A DNA stretch of 62,238 nt from DAOQTX01 sp035340715. Its GTDB lineage: Bacteria > Bacteroidota > Bacteroidia > AKYH767-A > OLB10. The DNA lies in NCBI GenBank assembly GCA_035340715.1, contig DAOQTX010000007.1, forward strand, positions 1 to 62,238, in the 5' to 3' direction. The notes below the pieces were generated by a model. The model did no database searches and was not told the origin of the DNA. It was given only the letters and a program-made list of their open reading frames with translations. A program made the position numbers and the translations under genes. This document shows positions 26,703 through 35,666 of the stretch, piece by piece (positions within the stretch are counted from its first letter, which is position 1; every line of letters begins with the position of its first letter).

Positions 26703-27470
26703 ATGTTTTTCATATTGAGTAAGTTAATTAATTATTTATTCCATCCATTGTCATGGATCATTATCATTTCTATTGTTTCAATTTTCGTTAAAAGCAACAC
26801 ATTAAAATATCGATTGAGAATTTGCTCTATTGCGATGCTTTTGGTGTTCACCAATCCATTTTTGATTAATTGTGCCATGCGAGCATGGGAAGTTCCAGGA
26901 AAATCAATTGATCAAGTTGCTAATGACCATGAGGTCATTATCGTTTTGGGTGGCGCAATGAGATATTATAATAATGAAACGCTAAGACCGGTATATGGCA
27001 GCAGCCTTGATCGTGTTATGCAAGGAGCAGTTTTGTTACAGAGTAAAAAAGCTAACTATTTGTTACTCTCTGGAGGTTCGGGTCTCTTAACGGATCAGGT
27101 TCAAAAAGAATCAAAAATAGTTGGAAAGCTTCTTACCGATATGGGGATAGACAGCAGTAAATTGTTTATTGAAACTATATCAAGAAATACTTACGAGAAT
27201 GCCGTAGAAAGCACAAAGATTATAACAGAAGAAAAACTAAAAGGAAACATTTTATTGGTTACTTCTGCCTATCATATGCGCAGATCTATGGCGTGTTTTG
27301 CAAAGTTGGGCATTGATGTAGAACCATTTCCCGTTGATCAAAAATCAGGCATGAATCGATACACCCCTGATAAAATTATTATACCTGATTCAGAAAGCTT
27401 AGTTTTGTGGGAACTTTTAATACATGAATGGATTGGGTGCATTTCCTATTATATTATGTCATATATCTAA
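26703..27470 (+). CDS. YdcF/SanA-like DUF218 membrane protein
   Basis: A 255-residue inner-membrane protein of the DUF218 family (YdcF, SanA, ElyC relatives), linked in other bacteria to envelope integrity. Two N-terminal hydrophobic helices are visible (SWIIIISIVSIFV and ICSIAMLLVFTNPFLI), followed by the DUF218 Rossmann-like domain. Conserved elements are EVIIVLGGAMRYY, LLLSGGSGLLTDQ, ESKIVGKLLTDMGI, SRNTYENAVESTKII and LLVTSAYHMRRSM. The biochemical activity of the family is not settled. It shares an 80-base divergent region with icmF, and the OmpH-like gene follows after 6 bases, so the two envelope genes are likely one unit. Confidence 0.88.
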   Translation: MFFILSKLINYLFHPLSWIIIISIVSIFVKSNTLKYRLRICSIAMLLVFTNPFLINCAMRAWEVPGKSIDQVANDHEVIIVLGGAMRYYNNETLRPVYGSSLDRVMQGAVLLQSKKANYLLLSGGSGLLTDQVQKESKIVGKLLTDMGIDSSKLFIETISRNTYENAVESTKIITEEKLKGNILLVTSAYHMRRSMACFAKLGIDVEPFPVDQKSGMNRYTPDKIIIPDSESLVLWELLIHEWIGCISYYIMSYI

Positions 27471-27476
27471 ACACTT

Positions 27477-28034
27477 ATGAAAAATTACCTCTTGTTTGTT
27501 AATTTAATTTTTGCTGCTTGCATTGCCTTTCTTTTTTATAAAGTTTATCAAAAAGACTCAACAACTTCTCTCCCGAACACGGTATCGGATAATGGAATTG
27601 TTTTTGTGAATTCAGACTCATTGTTAGAAAATTTTGATTACTACAACTCCATTCATGAGCGGTTAAATCTTAAGCGGGATAGTCTTGATGCCTATATCGA
27701 AGCTAAAGGAAAGAGACTTGAGAATGAAGTAGCAAACTATCAACAGCGTGCTGCGGCTATGAGCCCAGCGGAAAGGCAAAAGACTGAAGAAGAATTAATG
27801 AGAAAACAACAGTCGATAATGGATGAAAGAAAACATCTTATTGAATTATTTTCTGACGAAGAGGACGCTTTAAATGATAGCCTCTATAACAAACTTCAAG
27901 ATGCCATACAAAAGTATAACCAAACTCACAACTATACTTTTATTCTTGGATATCAGCGCGGAGGGGGAATATTATTTGCTAACGATTCGCTTGATATAAC
28001 TAAAGATGTGATAAAAGTGTTAAACGAAAACTGA
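27477..28034 (+). CDS. OmpH/Skp-like periplasmic chaperone
   Basis: A 185-residue protein of the OmpH (Skp) family, which holds unfolded outer-membrane proteins in the periplasm. The N-terminus is a signal anchor (LFVNLIFAACIAFLFYKVY). The family opening VSDNGIVFVNSDSLLENFDYY is followed by a long charged coiled coil (about residues 62-135: RDSLDAYIEAKGKRLENEV and RQKTEEELMRKQQSIMDER), then the compact end NYTFILGYQRGGGILFANDS. In several Bacteroidota this position is occupied by a signal-anchor OmpH variant. It is 6 bases after the YdcF-like gene and convergent with valS. Confidence 0.85.
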   Translation: MKNYLLFVNLIFAACIAFLFYKVYQKDSTTSLPNTVSDNGIVFVNSDSLLENFDYYNSIHERLNLKRDSLDAYIEAKGKRLENEVANYQQRAAAMSPAERQKTEEELMRKQQSIMDERKHLIELFSDEEDALNDSLYNKLQDAIQKYNQTHNYTFILGYQRGGGILFANDSLDITKDVIKVLNEN

Positions 28035-28041
28035 AACTGAA

Positions 28042-30651
28042 TTACAAAGCACTTAAACGATCTTCGAGCAATTTAATTTTTTGAATTGCATCAGTTTGTT
28101 TTTTTCGTTCGCTTTCAACTATTTCTGGTTTTGCATTCTTTACAAAATTCTCATTTGACAATTTTTTCTCTACCGAAACCAGAAAACCTTTTAAATAATT
28201 GATCTCTTCCTTAGTCTTCTCCACCTCTTTTTCAGAATCTAATAAATGTCCTACATGAACATAAACTTCAGCATGCCTCGAAACAAATGCAATCTTGTCT
28301 TTCAAATCGGACTGCTGATAATTTACAGCACTGAGGTTGCAAAGTTTTTTAATCAGTTGCTCGTATTTTACAAATGAAACTTTTCCATTGGATTGAATAT
28401 CCACTTCCAACAATTCCTTATTAGAAATTCCATTGGCCTGTCTGATGTTTCGTATTCCACCGATCACATCCAGCACTTCTTGCATGTTCTCAAGCGCAAC
28501 AATAGAAGGGGCTTCAGCATTAGGATAATTTGAAACAATTATACATTCTCTTTCACCTCTTTCCTTAATTGAATGCCATAATTCTTCTGTAATAAAAGGC
28601 ATAAACGGATGAGTAATTTTGAGTAATGTTTCGAAGAATCCAATTAATTTTTGATGCGTTAAACGATCTATAGATTTGTCATCCGGCTTGATCATTTCAA
28701 GGAACCAATTACAATAATCATCCCAAATCAATTTATAAACTGCCATAAGTGCATCCGACAACCGGTATTTTTTGAACTGATCATCAATCTCGATTATGGC
28801 CTCTTGCAAACGATTTGAAAACCAATCGCAAGCTACCTGGTTTTGTTCCAATTGTTCTTCATCTGAAATCTGCCAACCGGATATGAGACGGTATGAATTC
28901 CATAATTTATTCGCAAAATTTCTGCCTTGTTCACACAAACCTTCATCAAACAATAAATCATTACCGGCAGGAGAAGAAAATAACATCCCTACTCGCACAC
29001 CATCGGCACTGTATTTTGCAATCAGCTCCAACGGCTCCGGGCTATTGCCTAATGACTTACTCATTTTTCTACCCTGCTTATCTCTAACAATACCCGTTAG
29101 ATAAACATTGGTAAAAGGTTTCTCTCCTTTATACTCATAGCCAGCAATAATCATCCTAGCTACCCAGAAAAATAAAATCTCCGGTGCTGTAATTAAATCG
29201 TTCGTAGGATAATAGTACTTGATATCGGCATTGTTTGGATCTTTAAATCCATCAAACACACTGATGGGCCAAAGCCATGAAGAGAACCATGTATCCAACA
29301 CATCTTCGTCTTGTGATAAGCTTTCGCTGTTCGCTCCAAATTTTTCTTTATAAAGTTCTTCAGCTTCTAGCTTAGTTTTTGCTACAATATAATTTCCTTT
29401 TGTATCGTACCAAGCAGGTATTCTTTGTCCCCACCAAAGCTGACGAGAGATACACCAATCACGTACATTCTCCATCCAATGACGATAAGTATTGAGAAAC
29501 TTATCGGGAATCAAATGGATATTTTCATTCAATACATTATCCAATGCAGGCTTAGATAATCTTTCCATTTTTAAGAACCACTGCATCGAGATTTTTGGTT
29601 CAATAACAGCATGCGTCCTTTCAGAATAACCCACTTTATTTTTGATGTCTTCGATCTTTACAATCGCTCCTAATTCTTCCAGTTGTTTTGAAATTTTCTT
29701 GCGAACTGTAAATCGATCTTCTCCAATATAGTGTTCTGCTTTCTCATTTAAAGTTCCGTCAGGATTAAAAATATCAATGCTTTGCAGCTTGTGTTTCTGA
29801 CCTAATATATAATCGTTTTCATCATGAGCCGGAGTCACTTTTAAAGCACCTGTTCCAAATTCTCTTGTAACATATTCATCGGCAATGATGGGCGCTTTTC
29901 TATTTACAATTGGAATAATAACTGTGCGACCAATCAGATGCTTGTATCTTTCATCATCGGGATGAACACAAACAGCTGTATCACCTAAAATAGTTTCAGG
30001 CCTTGTAGTAGCAATTGTTATGTATTCATCCGTATCTTCAATCTGGTATTGGACATGATACAATTTTGATTGAAGCTCTTTATAATACACTTCTTCATCA
30101 GAGATAGCGGTCAATCCAACCGGATCCCAATTTACCATTCTCGTGCCTCGATAGATATAACCCTTATTGAACAAATCGATAAAAACATCGATTACTGCAT
30201 CATATAGATCGGGCTCCATGGTAAATCGAGTTCGATTCCAATCACAACTTGCCCCCAATTTTTTAAGTTGTTCCAAAATGATTCCGCCATACTTCTCTTT
30301 CCAATCCCAGGCATATTTTAAAAACTCTTCCCTACTTAAGTCGCTTTTATTTATGCCTTGTTCTTTTAACATAGCAACTACCTTAGCCTCGGTAGCAATA
30401 CTTGCATGATCAGTACCGGGCACCCAGCAAGCGTTCTTACCTTTCATTCGCTCGCGTCTAATTAAGACATCTTGTATGGTATTGTTCAACATATGTCCCA
30501 TGTGCAGTACACCTGTTACATTAGGAGGAGGAATTACTATTGTATAAGGCTCTCTTTCATCCGGAACAGATTTAAAAAACTCCTTATCGATCCAATATTG
30601 ATACCACTTATGCTCTACACTTGAAGGGTCATATATTTTTGAAATTTCCAT
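28042..30651 (-). CDS. valS: Valyl-tRNA synthetase
   Basis: Class I aminoacyl-tRNA synthetase charging tRNA-Val. The 869 residues match the usual 870-950. The HIGH-type motif PPPNVTGVLHMGHM is at residues 41-54, the editing domain includes TTRPETILGDTAVCVHPDD, and the KMSKS motif GRKMSKSLGNSPEP is near 530. The Val-specific stretch is DVLDTWFSSWLWPISVF. The C-terminal tRNA-binding coiled coil is present (EVEKTKEEINYLKGFLVSVE). It follows the symporter gene by 10 bases on the same strand, so the two may be co-transcribed. Confidence 0.97.
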   Translation of the reverse strand: MEISKIYDPSSVEHKWYQYWIDKEFFKSVPDEREPYTIVIPPPNVTGVLHMGHMLNNTIQDVLIRRERMKGKNACWVPGTDHASIATEAKVVAMLKEQGINKSDLSREEFLKYAWDWKEKYGGIILEQLKKLGASCDWNRTRFTMEPDLYDAVIDVFIDLFNKGYIYRGTRMVNWDPVGLTAISDEEVYYKELQSKLYHVQYQIEDTDEYITIATTRPETILGDTAVCVHPDDERYKHLIGRTVIIPIVNRKAPIIADEYVTREFGTGALKVTPAHDENDYILGQKHKLQSIDIFNPDGTLNEKAEHYIGEDRFTVRKKISKQLEELGAIVKIEDIKNKVGYSERTHAVIEPKISMQWFLKMERLSKPALDNVLNENIHLIPDKFLNTYRHWMENVRDWCISRQLWWGQRIPAWYDTKGNYIVAKTKLEAEELYKEKFGANSESLSQDEDVLDTWFSSWLWPISVFDGFKDPNNADIKYYYPTNDLITAPEILFFWVARMIIAGYEYKGEKPFTNVYLTGIVRDKQGRKMSKSLGNSPEPLELIAKYSADGVRVGMLFSSPAGNDLLFDEGLCEQGRNFANKLWNSYRLISGWQISDEEQLEQNQVACDWFSNRLQEAIIEIDDQFKKYRLSDALMAVYKLIWDDYCNWFLEMIKPDDKSIDRLTHQKLIGFFETLLKITHPFMPFITEELWHSIKERGERECIIVSNYPNAEAPSIVALENMQEVLDVIGGIRNIRQANGISNKELLEVDIQSNGKVSFVKYEQLIKKLCNLSAVNYQQSDLKDKIAFVSRHAEVYVHVGHLLDSEKEVEKTKEEINYLKGFLVSVEKKLSNENFVKNAKPEIVESERKKQTDAIQKIKLLEDRLSAL

Positions 30652-30661
30652 AAACGCTCAG

Positions 30662-31960
30662 CTATTCAGTTTCAGTTTTATCAAATCTGCTTACATATGC
30701 AGTGGCAATAATGTCACCGGTTACATTCAAAGTTGTTCTACACATATCCAAAAGGCGATCTACACCATAAATTATTGCTATACTTTCACCCGGTATACCA
30801 ACGGCTATTAAAATAAGCATGATCACCGGCAATGATCCGCCAGGAACGCCAGCAGTACCTATACCTGATATGATAGAAATAAGGACTACAAAAAACTGTT
30901 CGCTTAATGATAGATCTATTCCGAAACATTGCGCAAGAAAGAGAACAGTGATTCCTTCGTACAATGCGGTTCCATTTTGATTAGCGGTACTTCCGACAGT
31001 GAGAACAAAATTTGAAATTCTGCGAGGTAGCTTTAAATCCTCTTGAGCAACACGAATTGCAGTCGGCAAAGTTGCATTACTAGAACTGGTGCTAAAGGCA
31101 GTAATCAATACTTCTTTTATCTTACTAAAGAAATAAATAGGGCTCATTTTTACAAAATACTTAAGAACTATGCTATAGGTAACAAACTGATGTATTGCAA
31201 GTGCTCCGATGACCACTAATACATACTTTAATAAGACTGCAAAAACTGACCAACCCGTACGAGCAGTAACGGCAAACAAAAGTGCGGCCACACCATAGGG
31301 TGCTAATTTCATCGCCAGATGAATAGCCTTCATAGTGATTTCAAACAAGCCCTCCAGAAAGCCTTTAAAGGTTTGAGTCTTTTTATCGTCTGCCAAACTC
31401 AGCGATATTCCAAAAATTACGGTAAAGAACATAACAGCCAATAGCCCACCACCGGAATAGGATGGATCGAATGCTCGAACCATATCCTCAAAAGGATTTT
31501 TGGGAACAAGAAGTACTAAAATCTCGAGAAAGTTTTTTGATCCCAACGCTCGGGCATTAGAATCGATGGTGTTTTTATCGGTATCAAAACGCTCAATCAA
31601 CACTTGTCTATCGGATTCGGAGAGCGAATCGCCAGGGCGAAAAAGTTCTGCCATTCCAATTCCGATTAAAACAGAAATAGACGTTAGAACTAAAGTAAAA
31701 CCCAGTGTAATTAGTCCTATCCTACCGATTTTTCGTAAATCACCCAGTTCGGAAATCCCTAAAGCCAAACCTGAGAAAATGAGGGGGATCACCATCATGA
31801 AAATCATTCGAAGGAATATGTCCCCAACAGGTTTTACATACGAAACAATTGATTCTATTAACTCAATATCATGTACTGTATTTTGCACCAGAAGACCACC
31901 GCCAATCCCTACGAGCATTCCTATAAAGATCTTGGTATGTAGAGCTAGTTTCCTATTCAT
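30662..31960 (-). CDS. Dicarboxylate/amino acid:cation symporter (DAACS family)
   Basis: A 432-residue secondary transporter of the GltP/DctA family that imports glutamate, aspartate or C4-dicarboxylates with sodium or protons. Eight hydrophobic helices and two re-entrant loops can be traced. Signatures are the first hairpin serine motif ITAFSTSSSNATLPTAI and, in the transport core, VGSTANQNGTALYEGIT. The second hairpin region includes GIGTAGVPGGSLPVIMLIL, and the last helix DRLLDMCRTTLNVTGD. That last helix carries the substrate-binding Asp and Asn. GSTANQNG in place of the common GATINMDG suggests altered cation or substrate preference, which is an inference. It precedes valS by 10 bases. 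Confidence 0.92.
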   Translation of the reverse strand: MNRKLALHTKIFIGMLVGIGGGLLVQNTVHDIELIESIVSYVKPVGDIFLRMIFMMVIPLIFSGLALGISELGDLRKIGRIGLITLGFTLVLTSISVLIGIGMAELFRPGDSLSESDRQVLIERFDTDKNTIDSNARALGSKNFLEILVLLVPKNPFEDMVRAFDPSYSGGGLLAVMFFTVIFGISLSLADDKKTQTFKGFLEGLFEITMKAIHLAMKLAPYGVAALLFAVTARTGWSVFAVLLKYVLVVIGALAIHQFVTYSIVLKYFVKMSPIYFFSKIKEVLITAFSTSSSNATLPTAIRVAQEDLKLPRRISNFVLTVGSTANQNGTALYEGITVLFLAQCFGIDLSLSEQFFVVLISIISGIGTAGVPGGSLPVIMLILIAVGIPGESIAIIYGVDRLLDMCRTTLNVTGDIIATAYVSRFDKTETE

Positions 31961-32092
31961 GATATAAAAATGAAGGCTGCAAAATACGAGTTTGAACTGA
32001 GAAAATAGGCATTCAATTTGATAGGAATATTAATCGAAAACTAAAGTGCTTTATTCAAATATGAATTTAATATGAGTATGTTGCACATGAAG

Positions 32093-32123
32093 TTGCTTTA
32101 CAGAACTCTATATTATTAATTTG
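32093..32123 (+). promoter_or_regulatory. Promoter of the DUF1573 pair: TTG, 20-base spacer, TTAATTTG
   Basis: TTG at 32093-32095, a spacer of exactly 20, then TTAATTTG at 32116-32123 (one mismatch to TAnnTTTG), 18 bases before the ATG at 32142. Confidence 0.6.
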
Positions 32124-32141
32124 CGTTAAAGAACATTGAAT

Positions 32142-32612
32142 ATGAAAAATATATTTCTTTCTATTTGTTTGATTGCTTTTTCGAGCATCAGTTTTGGACA
32201 GGTTGAGCAGGCTCCTAAAAGTACAAAAAGTGGCAGTGCCGAATTCAGCTTTACTTCAACGGACTACTTGTTCGGTAAAGTAAAACAAGGCGACTTGGTA
32301 CATGGTGAATTTACTTTTACCAATTCCGGTAAAGAACCTTTAGTAATTTCTAGCGCAGCAGGTTCATGTGGATGTACAGTTCCTGACTGGCCCAAAGAAC
32401 CAATTATGGGAGGAAAATCAGCCTCTATAAAATTTACTTTTAATACAGCGGGTAAAATGGGAATGCAAGACAAAACAATAACGTTACGTAGCAATGCAAG
32501 TAACGACCCTTTAGTATTACATGTTAAAGGTAACATTGTTACAAAAGAAGAATATGAAAATCAAATGCCTCTTAAAAAGGAAAGTGATTTATCACCAATT
32601 GAAAAAAAATAA
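32142..32612 (+). CDS. DUF1573 exported protein, copy 1
   Basis: A 156-residue exported protein. The signal peptide is MKNIFLSICLIAFSSISFG, cleaved before QVEQ. A single DUF1573 immunoglobulin-like beta domain follows. Landmarks are DYLFGKVKQGDLVHGEFTFT, NSGKEPLVISSAAGSCGCTV, PDWPKEPI and GKMGMQDKTITLRSNASNDP. The two closely spaced Cys in SCGCT are typical of the family. A Lys-rich tail of about 20 residues follows the domain. Start is ATG 32142; a TTG at 32136 is not needed. The function of the family is unknown; many members are cell-surface or periplasmic. It is 36 bases from its paralogue. Confidence 0.88.
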   Translation: MKNIFLSICLIAFSSISFGQVEQAPKSTKSGSAEFSFTSTDYLFGKVKQGDLVHGEFTFTNSGKEPLVISSAAGSCGCTVPDWPKEPIMGGKSASIKFTFNTAGKMGMQDKTITLRSNASNDPLVLHVKGNIVTKEEYENQMPLKKESDLSPIEKK

Positions 32613-32648
32613 ATTCATTATAACAAACATTCATTTAAAAATATCAAT

Positions 32649-33083
32649 ATGAAAAGGTTAATACTAGTAAGTTTTTTAATTGTCGGATTCGGAATAAATT
32701 CGTTACAAGCGCAAGATCAAAGAACCACTCCAAATGCAGTTAAAGCAAGTTCAACTGCACCAGAATTTAAATTCGTTTCTGAAGAATATAATTTTGGAAC
32801 GATTAAGCAAGGTGATGTAGTAACACATGAATATTCATTTACCAATGTGGGCAAAGAGCCAATCATTATTACCGATGCACGCGGATCATGTGGATGTACT
32901 GTACCTGTTTGGCCGAAAGAGCCAATTAAGTCTGGAGAAAGTGGAACCATTAAGATTTCTTTCAACTCAGCCGGCAAATTAGGAATGCAAGACAAAACGG
33001 TTACCATTTCTTCAAATGCCACCAACAATCCTGTTATCTTACACGTAAAAGGTAATATTGTTAAAGCTGAAGAGACTAAGTAA
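32649..33083 (+). CDS. DUF1573 exported protein, copy 2
   Basis: A 144-residue paralogue of the preceding gene, with signal peptide MKRLILVSFLIVGFGINSLQA and mature start QDQRT. The DUF1573 domain keeps the same landmarks: EYNFGTIKQGDVVTHEYSFT, GSCGCTVPVWPKEPIKSGES and GKLGMQDKTVTISSNATNNP. It ends almost at the domain boundary and lacks the longer charged tail of copy 1. The pair is a clear tandem duplication with one promoter upstream and a hairpin after it, so it forms a two-gene operon. Confidence 0.88.
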   Translation: MKRLILVSFLIVGFGINSLQAQDQRTTPNAVKASSTAPEFKFVSEEYNFGTIKQGDVVTHEYSFTNVGKEPIIITDARGSCGCTVPVWPKEPIKSGESGTIKISFNSAGKLGMQDKTVTISSNATNNPVILHVKGNIVKAEETK

Positions 33084-33113
33084 GGATTAACTGATCTTTA
33101 TTTTATAAATTTG

Positions 33114-33139
33114 AGCCTCGCAATTTGCGGGGCTTTATT
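33114..33139 (+). terminator. Terminator after the DUF1573 pair
   Basis: AGCCTCGC, loop of five A/T bases, GCGGGGCT with one G:T pair, then TTTATTATTTAT. It ends 12 bases before the aminotransferase start. Confidence 0.75.
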
Positions 33140-33150
33140 ATTTATCCTTC

Positions 33151-34386
33151 ATGCCAAAATTATCATCACAAGCGGAATTAATGCCGCCTTCTCCTATTCG
33201 GAAGCTTGTACCTTTTGCTGAGAACGCAAAGAAAAAAGGTGTAAAAGTCTATCACTTAAATATTGGTCAGCCTGATATTGATAGTCCAGAAATTCTATTA
33301 AACGCTATAAAGCAATACGATAAAAAACATATAGAATACAGTCATTCGGCAGGAAATGAAAGCTACCGTAAGAAATTAACTGCGTATTACAGTAAGTACG
33401 ATATAGCTGTTGATTATTCAAATATTATGATCACTACAGGAGGTTCTGAAGCGATTGAAATCTGTATGCAGGCTTGTCTAAATCCTGGTGAAGAAATAAT
33501 TATTCCTGAACCCTATTATGCAAACTATAATGGATTCTCTATTCAGGCTCATGTGAATGTTGTACCGGTTTTATCTTCCATTAAGGATGGTTTTGCTCTG
33601 CCCCCCATTTCAGAATTTGAAAAATTAATAACCCCTAAAACCAAGGCAATATTAATTTGCAATCCAAACAATCCAACTGGCTATTTATATTCTAAAGATG
33701 AATTAAAAAGCTTAAGAGACCTTGTGTTAAAACATGATCTGTTTTTGTTTTCAGACGAAGTTTACAGAGAATTCTGTTATGATGGCAAGGAATATTTTTC
33801 TGTACTTCAGTTAGATGGCTTGGAGCAACATGCCATTATGCTTGATTCCGTATCGAAAAGATACAACGTTTGTGGAGCCCGGGTTGGTTGTATTGTGAGT
33901 AGAAATATGGATTTAATGAATGCTTCATTAAAGTTTGGCCAGGCGCGATTAAGCCCTCCATCTTTGGGGCAACATGCAGCTGAAGCAGCCATAGATACTC
34001 CAGATTCATATTTCGATGGTGTAAAAAATGAGTACATTAAAAGAAGAGACTTGGTTATAAAAGAGTTGAATACTATTGAAGGTGTTAGTTGCCCAAAACC
34101 TTCTGGGGCGTTCTATTGTGTTGCCGAACTACCCATTGATGATAGTGATAAGTTTTGCCAGTGGTTGCTGGAAGATTTTAGTTATGAAAATCAAACGGTG
34201 ATGCTTGCACCTGCCACAGGCTTTTATTCGAAGAAAGAATTTGGTATCAAGCAAGTTCGATTGGCCTATGTTTTGAATGAAACAGAATTGACTAAAGCCC
34301 TGGAGTGTTTAAAAATAGCTCTAGAGCAATATCCTGGAAAGACCATTCAATCAAGCAAAACCGTTTCACAAACGAGCATTGGATAA
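33151..34386 (+). CDS. Pyridoxal-phosphate aminotransferase class I (AspC-like)
   Basis: A 411-residue fold-type I aminotransferase. The PLP lysine is in MLDSVSKRYNVCGARVGC, the cofactor-binding asparagine in ICNPNNPTGYLYSKDEL, and the phosphate-binding loop in TTGGSEAIEICMQA. The substrate-side arginine is near the C-terminus (KQVRLAYVLNE). It opens MPKLSSQAELMPPSPIRKLV, where most homologues have a SxRxxxxxPSxI-like start. The substrate is probably aspartate or another amino acid but cannot be fixed. It follows the DUF1573 terminator directly and overlaps the NUDIX gene by 21 bases tail to tail. Confidence 0.9.
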   Translation: MPKLSSQAELMPPSPIRKLVPFAENAKKKGVKVYHLNIGQPDIDSPEILLNAIKQYDKKHIEYSHSAGNESYRKKLTAYYSKYDIAVDYSNIMITTGGSEAIEICMQACLNPGEEIIIPEPYYANYNGFSIQAHVNVVPVLSSIKDGFALPPISEFEKLITPKTKAILICNPNNPTGYLYSKDELKSLRDLVLKHDLFLFSDEVYREFCYDGKEYFSVLQLDGLEQHAIMLDSVSKRYNVCGARVGCIVSRNMDLMNASLKFGQARLSPPSLGQHAAEAAIDTPDSYFDGVKNEYIKRRDLVIKELNTIEGVSCPKPSGAFYCVAELPIDDSDKFCQWLLEDFSYENQTVMLAPATGFYSKKEFGIKQVRLAYVLNETELTKALECLKIALEQYPGKTIQSSKTVSQTSIG

Positions 34387-34995
34387 TCGCTGATAGCATT
34401 CAACGACTTCCATCAATGATCGATACGAATTAGTGATTCTTACAATCAACTCTGTTAAATTACACCAAGCCAACTCGGTTATTCCTTCTTCGATTTGAGG
34501 TTCTTGCTTATTGATATTCAACGCTGCTGCCTGATACCAACAAGTCGATTTTAATATAATCTTATTCTCTTGTTCATACATATGATATGTGTAGCATAAT
34601 GGTTTTATTAATTCGACTTTAATATTGGTTTCTTCTTCCACTTCCCGTATAGCTGTCAACTCAAAACTTTCACCATCTTCTTTTTTTCCTTTGGGTAGGT
34701 CCCAATTGTTATTTCTGAAGATTAATAAAAACTTAGTTTGATCTTTCACCAATGCACCTGCAGCATTTATTTGAGCAAAGGATGAAACAAATTGTCCAAA
34801 CAAGAAAGTAGCTTGATCACTTTCAATAATAAATAATTCCGCATCGCTTGCTTTAATGTATTGGTACAATTCTAGTGCATTTCCATTATAATCTTCTATT
34901 ATTTCTGAAGTAACATCGTTCTGTGAATTTTGATTATCAATCTGCTCAGGACTTCGAATTATTAAACACTTGTTATTTATGAAAACTTTGTACAT
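34366..34995 (-). CDS. NUDIX hydrolase with N-terminal extension
   Basis: A 209-residue protein. The C-terminal half is a NUDIX domain: WDLPKGKKEDGESFELTAIR is followed by EVEEETNIKVE, matching the G-x5-E-x7-RE-x2-EE box. The first 85 residues (YKVFINNKCLIIRSPEQID and so on) are an additional domain I cannot assign, but similar extended NUDIX proteins beside pyrE are common in Bacteroidota. Its ATG is 9 bases from the pyrE ATG on the other strand. Its perfect -7 box TACTTTTG lies inside the pyrE coding region, so regulation of the two genes may interact. Confidence 0.88.
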   Translation of the reverse strand: MYKVFINNKCLIIRSPEQIDNQNSQNDVTSEIIEDYNGNALELYQYIKASDAELFIIESDQATFLFGQFVSSFAQINAAGALVKDQTKFLLIFRNNNWDLPKGKKEDGESFELTAIREVEEETNIKVELIKPLCYTYHMYEQENKIILKSTCWYQAAALNINKQEPQIEEGITELAWCNLTELIVRITNSYRSLMEVVECYQRLSNARL

Positions 34996-35004
34996 TCGTG
35001 ATAT

Positions 35005-35652
35005 ATGTATTACGATACCGCCTCAAAAGTAGCCGAATTTCTTTTGCAGATCAAAGCGATCAAACTTTCACCCACAAAACCATTCACTTGGTCCTCTGGG
35101 TGGAAATCTCCAATTTATTGCGACAATCGAATTGCATTATCACATCCTCGTATCAGAACCTTTATTCGACAGGAATTAGTAAAATGTATTGATGAGTATT
35201 TTGGCAAGCCCGATGTGATTGCAGGTGTTGCCACCGGAGCCATTGCACAGGGCGTATTAGTGGCTGAAGCCTTAGGTCTTCCATTTGTTTATGTTCGTCC
35301 TAAAGCCAAAGACCACGGCATGCAAAATCTGATCGAAGGAGATTTATCTCCAAATGCTTCTGTAGTCGTTATTGAAGATCTTATTTCGACAGGAAAGAGT
35401 AGCTTAAATGCAATACAAGCTTTAAAAGATCATAATGCAATTGTAAAAGGAATGGTATCAATATTTACATATGGTTTTCCAGAGGCTGAGGATAGTTTTA
35501 AATCGGCCGGTGTACCTGTTTATTCTCTTAGTAACTACGAAACACTCTTGAACATAGCTGTTAAATCAGGCATTGTTAATGAGAAAAGTGCTAAAGATCT
35601 GAAGAAGTGGAAAGACAACCCCTCACAATGGGATATTACTATCAAAAAATAA
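35005..35652 (+). CDS. pyrE: Orotate phosphoribosyltransferase
   Basis: PyrE joins orotate and PRPP to OMP in pyrimidine synthesis. The 215 residues match the family. The PRPP-binding motif is SVVVIEDLISTGKSSLNAI, the catalytic flexible loop is FVYVRPKAKDHGMQNLIEG with the key lysine, and the N-terminal part carries KPFTWSSGWKSPIYCDNR. The start ATG is only 9 bases from the divergent NUDIX start, so its promoter must lie inside the NUDIX gene. AAACTTTG (about 34983-34990) is the best -7 candidate, with one mismatch. An SRPBCC protein follows after 14 bases. Confidence 0.96.
   Translation: MYYDTASKVAEFLLQIKAIKLSPTKPFTWSSGWKSPIYCDNRIALSHPRIRTFIRQELVKCIDEYFGKPDVIAGVATGAIAQGVLVAEALGLPFVYVRPKAKDHGMQNLIEGDLSPNASVVVIEDLISTGKSSLNAIQALKDHNAIVKGMVSIFTYGFPEAEDSFKSAGVPVYSLSNYETLLNIAVKSGIVNEKSAKDLKKWKDNPSQWDITIKK
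35024..35031 (-). promoter_or_regulatory. -7 box TACTTTTG for the NUDIX gene, inside pyrE
   Basis: Minus-strand TACTTTTG is a perfect match, 28 bases before the NUDIX ATG and inside codons 7-9 of pyrE. Confidence 0.5.
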
Positions 35653-35666
35653 ATTGAATCAAGAGC

